Part shown: in pieces, positions 5,872 through 8,329 of the stretch
Numbering within the stretch: position 1 is the stretch's first letter
How the letters are laid out: every line of letters starts with the position of its first letter
Assembly (NCBI GenBank): GCA_030639555.1
Contig: DAOWCM010000084.1
Location: 1 to 8,329 of the forward strand
Origin: Candidatus Eiseniibacteriota bacterium
GTDB taxonomy: Bacteria; Joyebacterota; Joyebacteria; Joyebacterales; Joyebacteraceae
Direction of reading: 5' to 3'
Length of the DNA stretch: 8,329 nt
Notes under the pieces: model-generated
Database searches by the model: none
Seen by the model: only the letters and a program-made list of their open reading frames with translations
Told to the model about the DNA's origin: nothing
Position numbers and translations under genes: made by a program

Positions 5872-7887
5872 CTACTCGCCGTACTGGTAAGTGGTCGCTT
5901 CGACGACGGCTCCGGTGGCGCTGAACAGGACGACGTGTCCGTCGACCTGGACTCCCACCATCTCGTCACCCTCGACAAGACCGACGTCCGGCGTGGCCGC
6001 GGAGGCATCTGCAACGCAGAGAACCGTAAGGAAAAGATGCTCGGCCGCGTTCGCACCCGGCGTTATCTGGAGCCGCCAGGCCCCCATGTCCTCCGTCCAT
6101 CCCTGCGACGGTGGGTAGTTCGTCCCGTTGACGTCGAACTCGTGACCGGACCCTCCGACCCGGGCGATGGAGGCGTCCGCGGGGAGAACCGAGGTGACAA
6201 CGAGCTTCGAGCTACCGTTCGTTATCGTGGCGGTGTTCCCGCTGATGGCCGGCTGGTTGACGGAGTGAAGCAGCCAGCGCTTCGTGAACGACGGTGACGT
6301 CGCCTTGACCCTGTCCAGGATCACGAAGACATCCGGCTTGAGATACACGATCTCGCGCGTGAAGAGCTCCACCTTGGACGAGGAGTAGGCCTCGGTGGCG
6401 TCGCCCTTCATGTAGGTGAATGCCTCCGTGTCCTTGAACGCCTCGACCTCGCCGCGATAGTACTCGGGGGCCGAGGCGTCGCCGAACCTGGTCGGTAGCT
6501 CCTTCGGCATGATCTGCCCGCCGTCGTTGGCGTAGGAACCGAACGTCGTCTCTGACGGGTCGTAGATGGTCACCGTGTTGTGCGCGATGGTGCGGCAGAA
6601 GTAGTTGACGTGGTGTGAGGATATCCCGCCGTCGTATACACCCGCATCCACGGCCAGAAGGTCGTTGCCGCGGGCGATGAGAATGTGGTTCTGGTGCGCG
6701 TTCGTGTGCCCGGCGTTCATGGCCTCACAACGAAACACGGCGTAGACGTCGTCGCTGCTCTCCGAGTAGTTCCACCCGGAGCGCATGTAGACCGTGCCCA
6801 TGTCACTGAAGAACCGCGCGTCCGGAAGCCCGACCGGCGGCTGCGTGCCGACTGACGGGTCGCGAAGGATGAGCAGCTTCCACCGCTCGTTCCGATTGAT
6901 CCACCCGAGCCCCAGCGCGTCGATCTCAAGAGCCAGCCACTCGGCGACCGGGTCGTCGTACACCGCGGCGAGCGAGTGCAGGACCCGCCTGAGCGAGGAG
7001 GCTCCCCACGTGTGGGTCTTCGAGTCGCCCTGTTTCGAGCCGCTCATGAACGCCCCGCCGCCGGGACCGTTCTTCGCGAAGACGTCGTAGATGAGATACT
7101 CCGCCATGTTCTGGAGGTTGCCGGACTGCGCGAAGGCGTCCTCGCCGGTGGCCACCTTCCACAGCAGGCAGCCCTGAACGAACGACTCCCCGATCACGGA
7201 AAGCGTGTAGTCGCCCTCGTAGTACGACCCGTCCCCGGCGATCTCGTCTATGCACGCCAGGACGTAGTCGGGACCGAACGTGTGCTCGCGGTAGAGGTCG
7301 CACAGCGTGGTCGCCGCCGTGTCGTGTATGCCCTCGCCGTAGAGCGGAAGGCCGGGGTATGCGAGGCCCTTGAGCCGTGAGACTTTCGAGTGGTAGTTGT
7401 TCGTCTCCACCCAGTTGACGGACGCGGCGAACGCGAGGCCGCTCTCGCCCAGCTCCCACCCGAACGTCTGGCGCTCCGCGGAGGTGAGATAGCCGTAGCA
7501 CCAGTCGAAGAAGATGGCGAGCCCAGTGGTGTAGGGACCCTCTCCCTGGAAGCCCTGCCCCATCGCGTACTGGGCGATGGTCTTGGCCCGCCCCGCGTAG
7601 GCCACATCCTGCGTGACAAGATAGATGAAGCTGTAGGTGCAGAGGTAGTGGCCGTAGGCGTCGACGCTGCTCAGGGGGAGCGAATCGTTCATGTGGTCGT
7701 CCGCCCAGTTCTTCGAGACTGCGTAGTCCGCGGCCATCGGCCCCGCGCACTTCGCCCTCAGCGCGGCGACGTCCGCCGACGTGACGAAAAGCCTCGGGTG
7801 TCCCGACACCACGTCGTATCCCGCGGCGGGCATCGCGACCCCGCACGTGATGACGACGATCAGCGCTATCGCGGTCAGTGCCTTCAT
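5872..7887 (-). CDS. Exported heparinase II/III-like polysaccharide lyase
   Basis: A 671-residue protein with a clear signal peptide (MKA, a hydrophobic core at about 4-17, then likely cleavage near AAG at 21-23), so it should act in the periplasm or outside the cell. HPRLFVTSADVAALRAK (30-46) is the opening typical of heparinase II/III-like lyases. The middle part is an all-alpha toroid region with NNYH (163-166) and DGSYYEGDYTLSV (219-231), matching the expected catalytic His and Tyr regions. The C-terminal beta-sandwich half holds GHTNAHQNHILIARG (393-407), AVDAGVYDG (412-420) and AHNTVTIYD (435-443), the expected His/metal cluster. Such enzymes cleave uronic-acid-containing polysaccharides by beta-elimination. 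In a synthesis locus the likely role is trimming, length control or release of the polymer. The second His of the usual GHxHADQN motif is Asn396, with His at 398 in the Asp position. It follows the Wzy-like gene by 12 bases with a strong SD. Substrate and strict lyase activity are unproven. Confidence 0.85.
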   Translation of the reverse strand: MKALTAIALIVVITCGVAMPAAGYDVVSGHPRLFVTSADVAALRAKCAGPMAADYAVSKNWADDHMNDSLPLSSVDAYGHYLCTYSFIYLVTQDVAYAGRAKTIAQYAMGQGFQGEGPYTTGLAIFFDWCYGYLTSAERQTFGWELGESGLAFAASVNWVETNNYHSKVSRLKGLAYPGLPLYGEGIHDTAATTLCDLYREHTFGPDYVLACIDEIAGDGSYYEGDYTLSVIGESFVQGCLLWKVATGEDAFAQSGNLQNMAEYLIYDVFAKNGPGGGAFMSGSKQGDSKTHTWGASSLRRVLHSLAAVYDDPVAEWLALEIDALGLGWINRNERWKLLILRDPSVGTQPPVGLPDARFFSDMGTVYMRSGWNYSESSDDVYAVFRCEAMNAGHTNAHQNHILIARGNDLLAVDAGVYDGGISSHHVNYFCRTIAHNTVTIYDPSETTFGSYANDGGQIMPKELPTRFGDASAPEYYRGEVEAFKDTEAFTYMKGDATEAYSSSKVELFTREIVYLKPDVFVILDRVKATSPSFTKRWLLHSVNQPAISGNTATITNGSSKLVVTSVLPADASIARVGGSGHEFDVNGTNYPPSQGWTEDMGAWRLQITPGANAAEHLFLTVLCVADASAATPDVGLVEGDEMVGVQVDGHVVLFSATGAVVEATTYQYGE

Positions 7888-7895
7888 GATGTCTG

Positions 7896-7901
7896 CTCCT
7901 T
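7896..7901 (-). promoter_or_regulatory. Ribosome binding site of the lyase gene, overlapping the previous stop
   Basis: AAGGAG lies 8 bases before the ATG at 7887 and overlaps the TAA stop of the Wzy-like gene (TAAGGAGCAGACATCATG). It fixes the lyase start and suggests the two genes are cotranscribed and perhaps translationally coupled. Confidence 0.75.
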
Positions 7902-8329
7902 ACGCCCCCACTTCGTTTGAAAGGCTGCTCTCATGCTCTATCGCTATGCTCCTGTCGACGAGACCTGCCAGGAAGAAGTAGGTCCCGGCGATGGAGATGT
8001 GTGTGAATCTCTCGCCGAAGATATTGGCAACGATCAACGCAACCGTGGCGCCGATGAACGCAACAGCTAGACCCCTCGAGGTCCGCGTCGACGCGACCCT
8101 GAGAAGCTCCCGGCCGCTCCGCAAGCACGCGAAGAGCAGCCAGAAGAGCACGACGATTCCCAGAAGCCCCGTCTCGCCCAACGTCTCGAAGTAGAGGCTG
8201 TGGGCGGAGAAGGGCCTGCTGAGCTCGCCGGCTGTCAGGTACGGCACGGACGCGTACCCGTGTCCGATGATCGGGCTCTCCAACGATTTCTTCGCAACGA
8301 TGCGCCAGATGTCCAATCTGACGCCGGCC
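7900..8329 (-). CDS. O-antigen ligase/polymerase-family membrane protein, C-terminal part
   Basis: The last 142 residues of a protein that enters from the right edge; the open frame continues upstream of the TTG at 8316, which is an internal codon and not the start. RLDIWRIVAKKSLESPIIGHGYA is the Wzy_C-type signature (R-x2-IW, then a P-I-x-G-x-G turn). It is followed by AHSLYFETLGETGLLGIVV, the periplasmic His-containing segment running into a transmembrane helix. Hydrophobic helices follow at about GLLGIVVLFWLLFACL, GLAVAFIGATVALIVANIF and HISIAGTYFFLAGLV. Members either polymerise undecaprenyl-linked repeat units (Wzy) or transfer the finished glycan to an acceptor (WaaL and relatives). The C-terminal part alone does not separate these roles. 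The neighbouring transferases and lyase favour a polymerase or ligase of this locus. It ends in a short polar tail (SIAIEHESSLSNEVGA). Confidence 0.82.
   Translation of the reverse strand, partial: AGVRLDIWRIVAKKSLESPIIGHGYASVPYLTAGELSRPFSAHSLYFETLGETGLLGIVVLFWLLFACLRSGRELLRVASTRTSRGLAVAFIGATVALIVANIFGERFTHISIAGTYFFLAGLVDRSIAIEHESSLSNEVGA

Noticed and set aside
7840..7848. Cys15 of the lyase signal region as a lipoprotein site
   Set aside because: The residues before it are V-I-T, and Thr at -1 is atypical for a lipobox. A standard cleavage near residues 21-23 fits better, though the lipoprotein option is not fully excluded.

Overview
The window looks like one stretch of a polysaccharide (exopolysaccharide, capsule or O-antigen type) biosynthesis locus from a GC-rich bacterium. 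Every gene I can support lies on the minus strand, so the transcript reads from the right end to the left. Shine-Dalgarno-like sequences are clear (AAGGAG, GGGGAGG). Nothing in the sequence fixes the taxon. The high GC, the Ala/Arg/Gly-rich proteins and the mixed family content would suit a little-studied, possibly environmental lineage, but that is only an impression. I see no tRNA, rRNA, CRISPR, transposase or integrase, and no gene-free stretch longer than 90 bases.

In transcription order the layout is as follows. (1) 8329-7900 is the C-terminal end of a membrane O-antigen ligase/polymerase-family (Wzy/WaaL-like) protein, cut by the window edge. (2) 7887-5872 is an exported heparinase II/III-like polysaccharide lyase. 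(3) 5778-4699 is a GT4 glycosyltransferase with a D-x7-E form of the usual E-x7-E motif. (4) 4640-3084 is a PaaK/CapK-type adenylate-forming ligase. (5) 3084-694 is a single 796-residue open frame carrying two complete GT4 glycosyltransferases head to tail. (6) 663-1 is the N-terminal part of a NodB-type polysaccharide deacetylase, cut by the left edge.

Genes are tightly packed. The ligase stop overlaps the tandem-transferase start (TGATG), the lyase ribosome binding site abuts the preceding stop (TAAGGAG), and the other gaps are 30, 58 and 90 bases. This suggests one operon, with its promoter outside the window.

The genes fit one pathway by inference. Three GT4 domains would build a repeat unit. 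The ligase may activate an acyl or amino-acid decoration. The deacetylase, which shows no obvious signal peptide, may trim N-acetyl groups. The Wzy-like protein would polymerise or transfer units at the membrane, and the exported lyase would trim or release uronate-containing polymer. The family combination is familiar from bacterial glycan loci. The less ordinary features are the fused GT4-GT4 protein, a diverged 40-bp tandem duplication of the end of a glycosyltransferase gene including its stop codon, and an altered metal/catalytic motif in the lyase.
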